A stretch of DNA of 64,000 nucleotides from Marinilabiliales bacterium (GTDB lineage: Bacteria; Bacteroidota; Bacteroidia; Bacteroidales; ML635J-15): the NCBI GenBank assembly GCA_002869385.1, contig PKTB01000002.1, positions 67,264 through 131,263 of the forward strand. The letters are read 5' to 3'. The notes under the pieces were generated by a model, which searched no databases, was not told the origin of the DNA, and saw only the letters and a list, made by a program, of their open reading frames with translations. This document shows, in pieces, positions 19,142 through 28,641 of this stretch; position 1 is the stretch's first letter; each line of letters begins with the position of its first letter. A program made the position numbers and the translations under genes.

Positions 19142-21072
19142 AAACAAAAATAGGTGTATATATTTGCCATTGTGGTGGTAATATCTCTGATTATGTTGAT
19201 GTCGAGAGAGTCAGAGAAGCTGTCGAAAAAGAAGATGGTGTATTATTGTCAAAGACAACAGTCTTTGCATGTGCTGATTCTAGCCAGAACGAAATGATAG
19301 CTGACATCAAAGAGAGCAAAGTCGACGGTTTTGTTGTTGCTTCTTGTTCTCCTAAATTGCACTTACCTACTTTTCAGGCTGTTGCAGAAAGAGCCGGCTT
19401 GAATAAGTATAATTATGAACATGCAAACATTCGTGAGCAGGTTTCATGGGCTCATTCAGATGATAAAGAAGGAGCAACTGCTAAAGCTATACAGATTATT
19501 CGTGCCGCTATCGCTAAAGTAAGATTATACGAAGCTATTGAACCTGTAGAAATTAAAACAAAACAAGCTGTTCTTGTTATTGGTGCCGGAGTTTCTGGAA
19601 TGAAAGCTGCTACTTCTTTATCAAAAATGGGAGTAGAAGTCCATTTAATAGAAAAAGAACATTTTATCGGTGGTAGAATTTCGCATTGGGATGTTTTGTG
19701 TACAACAGATGAAACTGGAAAAGAACTTGTTACACGTTTATACAATGAGGTAAGCACAGATAAAAATATAACTCTTTATACAGGTACCGAAATTGTTGAA
19801 AGTGCAGGGAGTAAGGGAAACTTTACTGTAAAATTAAAAACTACTCCTCGTTATGTTCAGCAGGTATGTGATAAAGATAAGTTGTATCATGCAATTGAAG
19901 CATGTCCTGTTGAAGTTGACGATAAGTTTAATTTTAATATTACTAAAAGAAAAGCAATTTATCATAACTTTCCAAGCGAATACCCTCAGGCTGCAGTAAT
20001 CGATATGGAGAACTGTACAAAGTGTGGAGAATGTACTAAGATTTGTGATTTCATTGATCTGGAACAAAAAGAAGAAATTACAGAAGTACAAGTAGGAACT
20101 GTTTTAGTAGCAACAGGTTTCGATCCTTATACGCCTCAAATAAGTGAGTTTGGTTATGGTGTAATTGATAATGTAATAACTTTACCTCAATATAAGCGAC
20201 TAGTAGCCAACAGCGATAAAGAACTTATCTGGAAAGGGAAAAAGATTAAAGACGTTTCCTATATTTATTGTGTAGGTAGCAGACAACCAGAAGGATATAA
20301 CAAATATTGTTCAAGGTACTGTTGCACAACTACAATATATTCTGCAATTAAAGCTTATGAAAAATTTAAAGATTTAAATCAGCATCATATTACTCGGGGA
20401 GTAAGAACATATGGAAAGCAGGAAGCTTTGTACTTTAAAGCTTTAAAATCTGGTCAGGTATTCTTACAAGCACAAGACGATGATTTACCTGTTGTTGAAA
20501 ACAAAGATGGTAAAACGATAGTAAAAGTTAACGATGTCTTGACCAATAAACAAAATATTGAAGTTGAGTCTGATTTAGTTGTTTTAGTTACCGGAATGGT
20601 TCCACGTAAAGACGCTAATATCTCGTAGATACTTAAAATCCCTAAAGGCCGTGATAGCTTTTATAATGAGATTCATATGAAGCTCCGCCCTGTTGAGACA
20701 GTTATTGATGGTGTTACGATAGCAGGTGCTTGTCAAGGACCAAAAAATGTTGTAGAATCTATAAACTCTGCTTTGTCAGCTGCAATAAAATCTTATTCAT
20801 TTGTTTCTAATGAAACATTGTTAGTAGAACCTTTGGTTGCAGAAATTGATTCCGAAGCATGTACATGGTGTGGAGCTTGTGAGGAAATGTGTGAATTTGA
20901 TGCTATTACTAAAGAAACGGTTAATGGTAAAGAGGTCGCTAAAGTTAATTTCTCTATTTGTAAAGGTTGTGGACAGTGTTTACCTATCTGTGAACCTAAT
21001 GCTATTCAATTGAAAAACTTCTCAGATGAAGAGGTTGAAGGTATGATTGATGTTCTTGCAAATGAATTATAA
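19138..21072 (+). CDS. HdrA/QmoB-like FAD and Fe-S protein, interrupted by an in-frame TAG
   Basis: The full span encodes 644 residues with the classical HdrA N-domain (GVYICHCGGNISDYVDVERV), the FAD motif GAGVSG near residue 148, and [4Fe-4S] motifs at Cys293-303 (CTKCGECTKIC), Cys575-585 (CTWCGACEEMC) and Cys608-618 (CKGCGQCLPIC). The first ferredoxin site near residue 244 is degenerate: a Cys and an ACP remain but the CxxCxxC core is gone. TAG at 20626-20628 (codon 497) interrupts the frame just before ILKIPKGRD. The downstream MKLRPVETVIDGV is standard HdrA, so the break is internal; GAG to TAG fits. Confidence 0.82.
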
Positions 21073-21091
21073 TTTTTAATTGATTGAAATT

Positions 21092-21370
21092 ATGGAAGAA
21101 AAGAAAAAAGGAACTTTCAGAATAAAACGTGAAACTCACACAGTTTCGCAGCAGGTAAAAGACAATCTGAAGGCTTACAATAAAATAAAGAAACAAGTTA
21201 TCGAAGCAATGGGTGATGAAGAATTAACAATCCCACAAATTGCTGCGAAGCTTAATATGAGTCAGCCTGATACGCTATACTATGTTATGTCTCTCTTAAA
21301 GTTCGGTACGGTAGTAGCCGCCGGAATTGATGATATGGACGAATATTACTATTATAAATTGAAGAAATAA
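21092..21370 (+). CDS. Small winged-helix-like protein of the Qmo/Hdr-like operon
   Basis: This 92-residue protein has a basic N-terminus and a probable winged helix (EELTIPQIAAKLNMSQPDTLYYVMSLLKFGTVVAA), ending in YYYYKLKK. It lies between the QmoB-like and QmoC-like genes and shares its last A with the QmoC-like start. It may be a regulator or a small structural partner of the complex; sequence does not decide. I chose ATG 21092 over a TTG at 21080. Confidence 0.7.
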   Translation: MEEKKKGTFRIKRETHTVSQQVKDNLKAYNKIKKQVIEAMGDEELTIPQIAAKLNMSQPDTLYYVMSLLKFGTVVAAGIDDMDEYYYYKLKK

Positions 21371-22437
21371 TGGCAAAGACAGATTTAAAATTCGGAAAAA
21401 AACTCAAAAAGTATGGTGCTATTGATTTTAACGCCTGCTATAACTGCGGAACTTGTACTGCCGTTTGTGATTTGTCAGATAAAAAGATATCGTTTCCCAG
21501 AAATATGGTTAGAGCCAGTGTCATAGGATCAAGCGAGGAGGTTAAATCTTCACTTAAACCATGGCTATGCTATTATTGTGGTGAGTGTACAACATTTTGT
21601 CCACAAGAAGCTAAACCTGGTGAACTAATGATGTCATTGAGAAGATATCTTACATCACGATACGATTGGACCGGATTGTCCGGAGTTTTCTATAGAAACA
21701 CTCTAGCTTATATAATAGGATTCTTACTAATTCTTGGTGGAATACTTGGATTATATTTTAGTGGGACTTTCGACCAAGAGGAGTTAATGCATTATGGTCA
21801 TTACTTTGAAATGTTTTCAATAGCTGGAGTATTCTCATTTATACTCTTACCAAATATAATCAGAATGTGGAAATACACAGTATGGGATACCAAGAAATAC
21901 TTTAATTTTAAAGTCTATTTTACTTCTCTTAAAGATTTATTACTACATATGTTTACTCAAAAAAGAACTTTAAGTTGTGGGACAGAACAGGAAAATAAGA
22001 TATGGTGGATTCAACACTTGATTCTTGTTGTTGGTTATCTTTCACTATTATTTGTTACTGTTGTACTTAATTGGTTTGGAACAGAGTATATGATTGTTAA
22101 TCTTGCAGGTTATGCAATGAGTTTCTTTATTTTTGGAATAACTTTCCTATTTATGATTAAAAGAGTTAAAAAGAAGGATGAAAAAACAACTTTTAGTCAT
22201 CCTTCAGATTGGTTCTTTGTTATTTGGTTGTTCTTTATGGGATTTAGCGCATTTTTAGTAAGATTATTTGTGGATTTAGATATTTTAGAAAACAACTTCT
22301 GGATGTATTTATTCCATATTATGGTTCTAGTTCAGTGGGCTTTAATAATTGTGCCATTCGGAAAATGGACACACTTCTTATACAGATCTTTTGCAATGTA
22401 TTTCGATTCAATATTAGCAAAAGCAGAAAGCAAATAA
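21370..22437 (+). CDS. QmoC-like (HdrC-HdrE fusion) membrane Fe-S protein
   Basis: The 355-residue protein has an N-terminal HdrC-like part with two [4Fe-4S] motifs (CYNCGTCTAVC from residue 23, and CYYCGECTTFCPQ near 66-78). A membrane part of about six helices follows, with histidines suited to b-type haem ligation, as in QmoC. Such a subunit would pass electrons between the menaquinone pool and the two HdrA-like flavoproteins. It is the last gene of the locus and is followed by a strong terminator. HdrB-type CCG domains are not present in the window. Confidence 0.85.
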   Translation: MAKTDLKFGKKLKKYGAIDFNACYNCGTCTAVCDLSDKKISFPRNMVRASVIGSSEEVKSSLKPWLCYYCGECTTFCPQEAKPGELMMSLRRYLTSRYDWTGLSGVFYRNTLAYIIGFLLILGGILGLYFSGTFDQEELMHYGHYFEMFSIAGVFSFILLPNIIRMWKYTVWDTKKYFNFKVYFTSLKDLLLHMFTQKRTLSCGTEQENKIWWIQHLILVVGYLSLLFVTVVLNWFGTEYMIVNLAGYAMSFFIFGITFLFMIKRVKKKDEKTTFSHPSDWFFVIWLFFMGFSAFLVRLFVDLDILENNFWMYLFHIMVLVQWALIIVPFGKWTHFLYRSFAMYFDSILAKAESK

Positions 22438-22459
22438 TCACAGGAATTTTTAAAAAGTT

Positions 22460-22485
22460 AAGGCAGGATTTTCCTGCCTTTTTTT
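22460..22485 (+). terminator. Rho-independent terminator closing the sulfur/Qmo-like locus
   Basis: AAGGCAGGA and TCCTGCCTT form a perfect 9-bp stem with loop TTT, followed by a T run. Confidence 0.88.
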
Positions 22486-22548
22486 ATACACTAATATTAA
22501 TTTAGTGTTAACTAATTTATTAAATTTGTTTCAAATCATTATTAAGGA

Positions 22549-24852
22549 ATGAAACATTTATACCTAACAATTCTTATTATACTTGCTTTCAAGCTTATTG
22601 CAATTTCTCAAATTAACCAAAAACAAGCTAATACCACAGGTTCGGAAATATGTATTGATGCACCATATCATATGCAAAAGTTTGATAGTCTGGGGAATTT
22701 AAATGTACTTCCTATACATGTTTTCGTTAACGGATCATCCTGCTTAGGTTGCAATAATGAACTAATGAATATCGTCATCAAAATTAAGAATGCTGAAGAT
22801 GACGAGTTTAATGATACGATATTTTTTAATGAAATGTCAGAAGAAGATTTTTTGAATTTATTTATAAACAAAAGTTATTCTGATGCAGATATTGGCATTC
22901 AATCATTTGATGAATCATTACAAGTATCGAGTAGCGAATATTCAATTGATTTTACTTCTGATTCTCATTCGATACCATATACAACATATACTGATATTGT
23001 TTTAGATTATTGGTGGTTTACAATAGTAATTCCTGCTGATAAACTTGTTGGATATAGTGATGTTATTGATTTAGAAGTTAGTTGTGAGCTTGATTGGGAT
23101 CCGGATTATTCTTCTTCTATGAGAGTTTTTCGACAAACGCATAACTATCCCGTAATTAGTGATTGGTATCGTGGAGATGTACATTATCACGGAATGTTTA
23201 CTCAAAATGATGCTGAAGTTGGGCTTCCATTAGATGCAACTAAATACATGGCTAAAGTTTGCGGTATAGATTGGATTTCTGTTACAGACCATTCATGTGA
23301 TTTTGATAATTATGGTGTGGATATGTACAGTAATTGGGATGAATTAGGAAGTATTATATCTAACCTAAATGATGAAGATACATCGTTTTTATTTATTCGT
23401 GCTATTGAAATGACTGTGAAAAACTCTGCAAATGATCATATTCATGCTCTAACATATCCCAGAGTCGGAAATCCTTTAAATATGCCGTATTTTGGTGATG
23501 GCGATGGTGATATGTTTGCAACGAATGTAAATGTTGACAATCTGTGTGATTCACTTGTGCTTTACAATTGTTTTACATATGCTGCTCATCCATTTGCTGA
23601 GGGAGATGAACTTTCATTTGCTGTAGATGGTTCTGTATGGAATCTTGGACATGATGAGTTTCCTGTAAATGGGAATGCTCATGAGTTTTATGGCGAGATA
23701 ATCTGTAATGATTTATCAAGCTCTTCTGATATATTTAGCGATGAAACCGGTAAATTAATTAAAGATGGGATTGTTGGTGGACAAATATGGAATTTGTACA
23801 GCAGTTTGATAACTAACGAAGCTGAAAATCCTTGGGATGTAAATTATGAAGGCGGAGATGCATTTACTGATTTTCCTTTCGATGATGACCTTCATACAAG
23901 AAACCGTTTAATGCAAAATTTTGAGGTTACTGAATTTATCTGGAAAACAGGTTTGTTAGAAAAGAATTTAAATGAATCACTTGAAAATTGGAAGTACTTT
24001 ATTTCTGCGGGTAGTGATGCTCACGGTTCTTTTAATTATTCAAATACTGATTTGTTTATGGGTATTTCTGGACAAGTAACAGATAATGCAATTGGTAAGC
24101 TTTCTACTTTGGCATATTGTCCTGATGGAATGGGTAATAATGGTAGGAATGTCCTTAAAGCTCTAAAGAATGGTCGCATAATATTGTCGTCTGGACCGGT
24201 AATAGGATTTAACATTGATACTGATAATACTAATGATTTTGCTGAAATACTCCTTGGGAGCGACACAATCTTGAATCTTGTTTATTGTGGAGATGCTACA
24301 TTTACTTGTTTTTCTGCAAATTCTGAAGAGTATGGAAATATTATACGGAAGCAAATTCTTATTAAAACAGAAACCGACGACTATATCTATGATTTAGATA
24401 ATGATGTAGATCTATATGAGGTTGCGCTTTTAGATTTGCTGAATGAGATATTTTCAACTCAAGCTGACTTTCTTGATCAATGGTTTTTAATACGTGCGGA
24501 ACTGGAAACTTCCTTAACTGGTCTTAACACTGACATATATAAAACAGACTCAAAAAGTTTCTATTCATATTCAAACCCGGTTTGGCTAAAGATAAATTCT
24601 GAAACTGCTAATAATTTACCAGATATTATCAGTTTTGGCTTATTTCCAAATCATACTGAAGGAAACTTTAAAATAGTTTTGAATGAAGTATATGATGCTG
24701 AAATTTCAATTTTAGATGTTGGAGGTAGATGTGTGAAAGAATTTGAAACAGATTCTAATTTAATTTATAGCATTCAATTACCAGCGGGTGTTTATTTTAT
24801 AAAATTAAAAACAATGAACTATTCAACTACAAAGAAGATTGTAGTTTATTAA
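22549..24852 (+). CDS. Secreted CehA/McbA-like PHP-type metallohydrolase with T9SS type A sorting domain
   Basis: The 767-residue protein has a signal peptide, a beta-rich N-terminal region, and a PHP-like core with GDVHYHGMFTQND, WISVTDHSCDFDNY, TYAAHPFAEGD and SAGSDAHGSFN. These supply the metal-binding His/Asp residues of the CehA/McbA subfamily. The C-terminus (SFGLFPNHTEGNFKI ... LPAGVYFIKLKT) is a type A T9SS sorting domain, so the enzyme should be surface-attached or released. Its substrate (possibly a phosphoester or amide) is unknown. Confidence 0.8.
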   Translation: MKHLYLTILIILAFKLIAISQINQKQANTTGSEICIDAPYHMQKFDSLGNLNVLPIHVFVNGSSCLGCNNELMNIVIKIKNAEDDEFNDTIFFNEMSEEDFLNLFINKSYSDADIGIQSFDESLQVSSSEYSIDFTSDSHSIPYTTYTDIVLDYWWFTIVIPADKLVGYSDVIDLEVSCELDWDPDYSSSMRVFRQTHNYPVISDWYRGDVHYHGMFTQNDAEVGLPLDATKYMAKVCGIDWISVTDHSCDFDNYGVDMYSNWDELGSIISNLNDEDTSFLFIRAIEMTVKNSANDHIHALTYPRVGNPLNMPYFGDGDGDMFATNVNVDNLCDSLVLYNCFTYAAHPFAEGDELSFAVDGSVWNLGHDEFPVNGNAHEFYGEIICNDLSSSSDIFSDETGKLIKDGIVGGQIWNLYSSLITNEAENPWDVNYEGGDAFTDFPFDDDLHTRNRLMQNFEVTEFIWKTGLLEKNLNESLENWKYFISAGSDAHGSFNYSNTDLFMGISGQVTDNAIGKLSTLAYCPDGMGNNGRNVLKALKNGRIILSSGPVIGFNIDTDNTNDFAEILLGSDTILNLVYCGDATFTCFSANSEEYGNIIRKQILIKTETDDYIYDLDNDVDLYEVALLDLLNEIFSTQADFLDQWFLIRAELETSLTGLNTDIYKTDSKSFYSYSNPVWLKINSETANNLPDIISFGLFPNHTEGNFKIVLNEVYDAEISILDVGGRCVKEFETDSNLIYSIQLPAGVYFIKLKTMNYSTTKKIVVY

Positions 24853-24876
24853 TTACAATGGTTTATGTAAAATTAT

Positions 24877-25731
24877 CTAGTAACTAGTTGTCATATTTGA
24901 ATCAACTACAATAATAAAATCAGCAATACCTTTATTATCATCATAAAGCTTATTGACATTCTTCTGTGTCACTGTGCTGATAGTAATGTAGTTTAATTCG
25001 GGCTTTTTTCGTTTAAGGTACCATAAGATACTCTCATAATTGTCAGAATGATATGATCCATTGTAGTGAATGAATTTTACTCCTGGTTCAAAGTTTTCAA
25101 GAATAAAATGGGCCATAGTTGCATCCTTAATTGCTTGAGCTTTGGGCAGATTTGGAGAAGCATGTCCCATCATCATTCCCATCATACCTTTATAACATGA
25201 TAATTCCGGGTCGTATTCTATTGGTAAAGGTGCAATCCAAGCTTTTTCACTTTCAGGTAGGCTATCGAGTGCTTCAAATCCTCCTTTATGCACCATACTG
25301 GCATATCTGCGAGTAATATTTGTGGCTATAAATCTGGAACCTTCTCTCTTTGCAAGCATAACCAATTGCTCATAATCTGTCTCGTAATTTGGCCATAATC
25401 TAACTAAACTATCAAAAATCTCTTTGTTAATTGCATTTTGAAGATACCTGTCAAAATCTTCTTGATTATCAGCTTCAAACATTTCTGCTCCGAAAGTAAC
25501 CTCATATTCAGAACATAGATATTCTCCAACTTCATATTCCAGCCAATGAGATATAGGATTGTTGTGAAATTCTCCAAACAGTATAATATCTGCATTATCC
25601 AGATTCTTTAGCATCTTATCAACGCTTACAGCTTTGCCCTTTGCGTTATATATTTGATAAGCTTGCGTCTTTTGAGCTGATAGTGAACTAATAAAAAAGA
25701 TTGAAATTAAAACAAGAAGAATGTTTTTCAT
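24877..25731 (-). CDS. ChaN-like family protein (haem/iron-related), secreted
   Basis: The 284-residue protein begins with a signal peptide (SSLSAQ) and matches the ChaN/DUF399 family: IILFGEFHNNPISHWLEYEV, FGAEMFEADNQ, then MMGHASPNLPKAQAIKDATMAHFI and IHYNGSYHSDNYESILWYL. Characterised ChaN binds haem in a homodimer and is linked to iron uptake, but family members vary. The methionine-rich GMMGMMMGH stretch is a notable potential metal ligand cluster. No TonB receptor is adjacent. Confidence 0.78.
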   Translation of the reverse strand: MKNILLVLISIFFISSLSAQKTQAYQIYNAKGKAVSVDKMLKNLDNADIILFGEFHNNPISHWLEYEVGEYLCSEYEVTFGAEMFEADNQEDFDRYLQNAINKEIFDSLVRLWPNYETDYEQLVMLAKREGSRFIATNITRRYASMVHKGGFEALDSLPESEKAWIAPLPIEYDPELSCYKGMMGMMMGHASPNLPKAQAIKDATMAHFILENFEPGVKFIHYNGSYHSDNYESILWYLKRKKPELNYITISTVTQKNVNKLYDDNKGIADFIIVVDSNMTTSY

Positions 25732-25821
25732 AGTTGCGTTTATTAATATATTTCATTTAATAGGTAGTTGAACTTATATGTTGAAAGAAGTCAAAATGAA
25801 GTCGAAACTACCGTAAATAAT

Positions 25822-26610
25822 TTATTCAAACTTAATAAACTTTTTTACATGAGAAAAGTTTACACATTTAATTTCGTAGAAATATATACCTGGTTTAAAT
25901 TCCTCTGCATTAAGTTTAATTGTATTTTCTCCGCCATGTACATCGTCCAAGTGAAGTTCTTTAACTAACTTTCCATCTTCTGAAAAAACTGCTATGTCAA
26001 TATCTGAATTATATGATTCTGGTAGTGTAAAAGCTATATTAGAATTAAGTTGTACAGGATTTGGATAAATTGATGATTTAATAGGGTCGTGGTGTATTTC
26101 GCTTTTAGTTGATAATCCATCATTAGTTAATGGGTACCACTGTTGAGTATACCATTCGTAATAGTAAATATGTTCACCACTTTTTACAAAAACATCTTCA
26201 TCTTCATATTCTGTATCATACCGAACACTAAGGTCTGAGATCTGAACAATATCATCTATTAGCTCTAGACCTGTATTGTATAATGCGTACCAAAATTCTG
26301 CATAATAATTATATACATGAACAGAAGTGTCAGAAATAACATAAATCCCACTCGGATTATGTGAGTAATTATTACATGTGGAGAGATCATCAATTTTAAT
26401 TTCTCCTTCAACTTCGTTTAAACCTTCAGTAGGAAATGACAACCACATGTCGTAATACCAACTGTATTCATAAACACAATTATCTGTTATTCCAATTATT
26501 CAACTACTGGTATATTCAGTATTGTCAAATGCTGAAACCTTCTTAACAGATTGAGAAAATAAGTTTGCACTAAGGCAGATGATAATAATAAAGGTAAATA
26601 TCTTTTTCAT
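25822..26610 (-). CDS. Secreted protein with T9SS type A sorting domain, interrupted by an in-frame TGA
   Basis: Starting at the ATG at 26610 there is a signal peptide (IIICLSANLFSQ), a short hydrophilic repeat-like region (YYEWYTQQWYPLTNDG resembles YYAEFWYALYNTG and YEYSWYYDMWLSFPTEG), and a C-terminal sorting domain (YPNPVQLNSNIAFTLP ... FKPGIYFYEIK). TGA at 26500-26502 (codon 37) lies between TEYTSS and IIGITDN in the same frame. GGA or TGG could have been original. No enzyme domain is recognised. The three W/Y-rich segments look like degenerate repeats. Confidence 0.65.
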
Positions 26611-26683
26611 GATTATGAATTTTGTAAATGGAATGCAAAAATTGAACCATATTGATTTATTTAATATTTGTAAGTTAAGATAG

Positions 26684-26705
26684 GTGTAACATTCTGTAAA
26701 ACAGC
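26684..26705 (+). promoter_or_regulatory. Conserved upstream block 1 (TGTAA direct repeats), regulatory operon copy
   Basis: This 22-base block is 18/22 identical to 29364-29385 upstream of the hydrogenase genes. It contains two TGTAA units 10 bases apart. Together with the 29-base block at 26749 it forms a duplicated regulatory architecture. Confidence 0.5.
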
Positions 26706-26748
26706 CAGATATGTCTAAACATCTATTTATGTTGTCAAACATAGCGTT

Positions 26749-26777
26749 AAAAGAATAACAATGTTAAGAAAATAACA
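26749..26777 (+). promoter_or_regulatory. Conserved upstream block 2 with TGTTA-N6-TAACA palindrome, regulatory operon copy
   Basis: 26 of 29 bases match 29441-29469. The block carries alternating half-sites TAACA-n-TGTTA-N6-TAACA; the TGTTA-N6-TAACA palindrome is 26762-26777. It lies 11 bases before a -7 box TATCTTTG (26788-26795). A Rex-type or Crp/Fnr-type factor is the likely reader. Confidence 0.6.
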
Positions 26778-26787
26778 CAAAATGATT

Positions 26788-26795
26788 TATCTTTG
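26788..26795 (+). promoter_or_regulatory. -7 box of the hydrogenase-associated regulatory operon
   Basis: TATCTTTG matches TAnnTTTG, 18 bases before the first start codon and directly after the conserved operator block. Confidence 0.5.
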
Positions 26796-26812
26796 TAAAA
26801 AATACTATTACT

Positions 26813-27163
26813 ATGTTGATGAACGAAATTATAGATAGGATTGAAGCTAGGCCGGTTTGCGGAGATGCCTGTAGTCTTAAAACTGATGATTTTGAATACG
26901 CATTTGCCTCCGATTTAATGAGTGATGTTTTGCGATTAATGATCGAGAAAACAATTTTAATTACGGGATTATGTAATGCTCAAACAATTAGAACAGCCGA
27001 AATGGCTGATATTAAATTGATAATAATAGCCAGAGGTAAAAAAGCCGATTCTCATATGATTAAAATTGCTGAGGAGAGTAATATATGCTTATTGGAGACG
27101 GATTATAGCGTTTATCGTGTTTGTGGTGAGCTCTATTCCTATGGAATTAAACCTTTATACTAA
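26813..27163 (+). CDS. DRTGG-domain protein (first copy)
   Basis: The 116-residue protein has the DRTGG fold found in HPr kinase-related and phosphotransacetylase-associated regulatory domains: DLMSDVLRLMIEKTILITGLCNAQTIRTAEMADIKLIIIARGK. It resembles the second copy at 27582 (DLLSDVMGNAK ... IASLKDLPAVIIVNGGK). Such proteins occur next to HydABC-type hydrogenases in several anaerobes, and their ligand is unknown. The start could be ATG 26813 or 26819. The stop overlaps the next start by one base. Confidence 0.75.
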   Translation: MLMNEIIDRIEARPVCGDACSLKTDDFEYAFASDLMSDVLRLMIEKTILITGLCNAQTIRTAEMADIKLIIIARGKKADSHMIKIAEESNICLLETDYSVYRVCGELYSYGIKPLY

Positions 27164-27576
27164 TGGAATTTGAATTTAGATTACAAGGAGGTGATTTTAC
27201 TGATGCAGGTCAGGCATCTAGTTGTGTAAAGAAGTATCTGAAAGAGTCTAAGGTTGACCAATCAATAATAAGACGATGTGTCGTTGCTCTATTCGAAGCT
27301 GAAATTAATGTTGTTGCTCATGCAAATCATGGAAGTATAAAAGTCAAAATTACTGATAACGAAATTCTTATGATGATTGAGGATTTTGGTCCTGGAATCG
27401 AGAATATAGATTTGGCTATGAGTGAAGGGTATTCTACTGCATCAGATGCTGTAAGAGAAATGGGATTTTGTGCAGGAATGGGTTTGCCAAATATAAAACG
27501 AAATGCTGATGAATTTGAGATTGATAGTGTGTTAGGAATTGGTGTAAATGCAAAAATTGTAATCTATTTAAAATAG
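27163..27576 (+). CDS. RsbW-like HATPase (anti-sigma-factor-type ATP-binding protein)
   Basis: The 137-residue protein is a GHKL ATPase domain of the RsbW/SpoIIAB type: VALFEAEINVVAHANHG (N box), MMIEDFGPGIENI (G1 box), and GMGLPNIKRNADEFEIDS (G2 box). It is coupled to both DRTGG genes. In hydrogenase operons of this type the protein may act as a switch kinase or ligand-binding subunit. No sigma factor or anti-anti-sigma gene is adjacent. Confidence 0.82.
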   Translation: MEFEFRLQGGDFTDAGQASSCVKKYLKESKVDQSIIRRCVVALFEAEINVVAHANHGSIKVKITDNEILMMIEDFGPGIENIDLAMSEGYSTASDAVREMGFCAGMGLPNIKRNADEFEIDSVLGIGVNAKIVIYLK

Positions 27577-27581
27577 AAATT

Positions 27582-27920
27582 ATGAAATTGTCTGAGATTG
27601 TTAAAGAATTAGATTTAGAAGTTCTCATAAACGCAAATTTGGATGAGTGTATAAATGATGCTTATGTCTCTGATTTGCTTAGTGATGTTATGGGTAATGC
27701 GAAAGCCGGGCAGGTTTGGATAACAATGCAAACGCATAAAAATGTTGCTGCAATCGCATCTTTAAAAGATTTGCCGGCAGTTATTATAGTTAATGGAGGT
27801 AAACCTGAAGAAGATATGTTGCTACATGCAAGATATGAAGGGGTTGCTATTTTAATTTCAAAATTACCGACATACAAATTGAGTGCACTTCTATATAATA
27901 TTATAAATTGTGAAGTGTAG
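27582..27920 (+). CDS. DRTGG-domain protein (second copy)
   Basis: This 112-residue paralogue of the 26813 gene has DLLSDVMGNAKAGQVWITMQTHKNVAAIASLKDLPAVIIVNGG. It lies in the same operon, and its end overlaps the PHP gene start (27910) by 11 bases, which suggests coupled translation. Confidence 0.75.
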   Translation: MKLSEIVKELDLEVLINANLDECINDAYVSDLLSDVMGNAKAGQVWITMQTHKNVAAIASLKDLPAVIIVNGGKPEEDMLLHARYEGVAILISKLPTYKLSALLYNIINCEV

Positions 27921-28641
27921 AGCGGATTTGCATATTCATACGGTTCTTTCACCTTGTGGAGATCTATCTATGAGCCCTGCTGCGATTATTAAAAAAGCAA
28001 AAAGTGTTGGACTAGATATTATTGGTATTTGCGATCATAATTCAACTCTAAATGCACAATTGACATATGAACTTGGTAAGCAAGAAGGACTATATGTTTT
28101 ATTAGGGGCAGAGGTTACAAGTAAAGAAGATGTTCATTCGCTTTGCTTTATGCCTACTATTGAAAAATTATGAGAGTTTCAAATATTTTTGGACGCACAT
28201 CAGACATTTTTTCCAAATTCTCCATCAGATTTTGGAAACCAATTTGTTGTTGATAAAGATGAAAATATTATTGATGAAATACCATACATATTAATAAATG
28301 CACTTAATTTAAGTATAAATCAATTAAGTGAAAAGGTTTATCAGCTTGGAGGAATGTTTATTCCTGCTCATGTTGACCGTAATTTATATAGCCTTAGTAG
28401 CCAGTTAGGTATAGTTCCTGATAATCTTGATTTTAATGTACTGGAATTGAGTCCATATGCATATCGAAACAAGTTTTTCGAGAAATTTCCATGGTTTGCT
28501 GATTATTCTTATATAACAAATTCAGATGCCCACTTTATATCTGATATTGGAAAATCATATAATTTATTAAATCTGAAGAAAATAGATTTTTTTAACATAA
28601 AAGAAGCCTTGCGACTCGCTATTACAAAATTTCCCGAATGA
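27910..28641 (+). CDS. PHP-domain phosphoesterase-like protein, interrupted by an in-frame TGA
   Basis: GTG at 27910 opens a PHP domain: CRADLHIHTVLSPCGDLSMSP, IIGICDHNSTLN, LLGAEVTSKEDVHSLCF, then PAHVDRNL and NSDAHFISDIG, the metal-binding residues of the trinuclear PHP fold. TGA at 28171-28173 (codon 88) splits the protein after PTIEKL and the frame continues without a gap to 28641 (243 residues). PHP proteins are regular companions of HydABC-type hydrogenases. Substrate is unknown. The restored residue is uncertain; Gly from GGA is compatible. Confidence 0.8.

Noticed and set aside
17431..22437. Evidence for dissimilatory sulfate reduction
   Set aside because: Qmo-like genes are present but sat, aprAB and dsrAB are not in the window, and the neighbours (rhodaneses, TusA, YeeE) point to sulfane sulfur.
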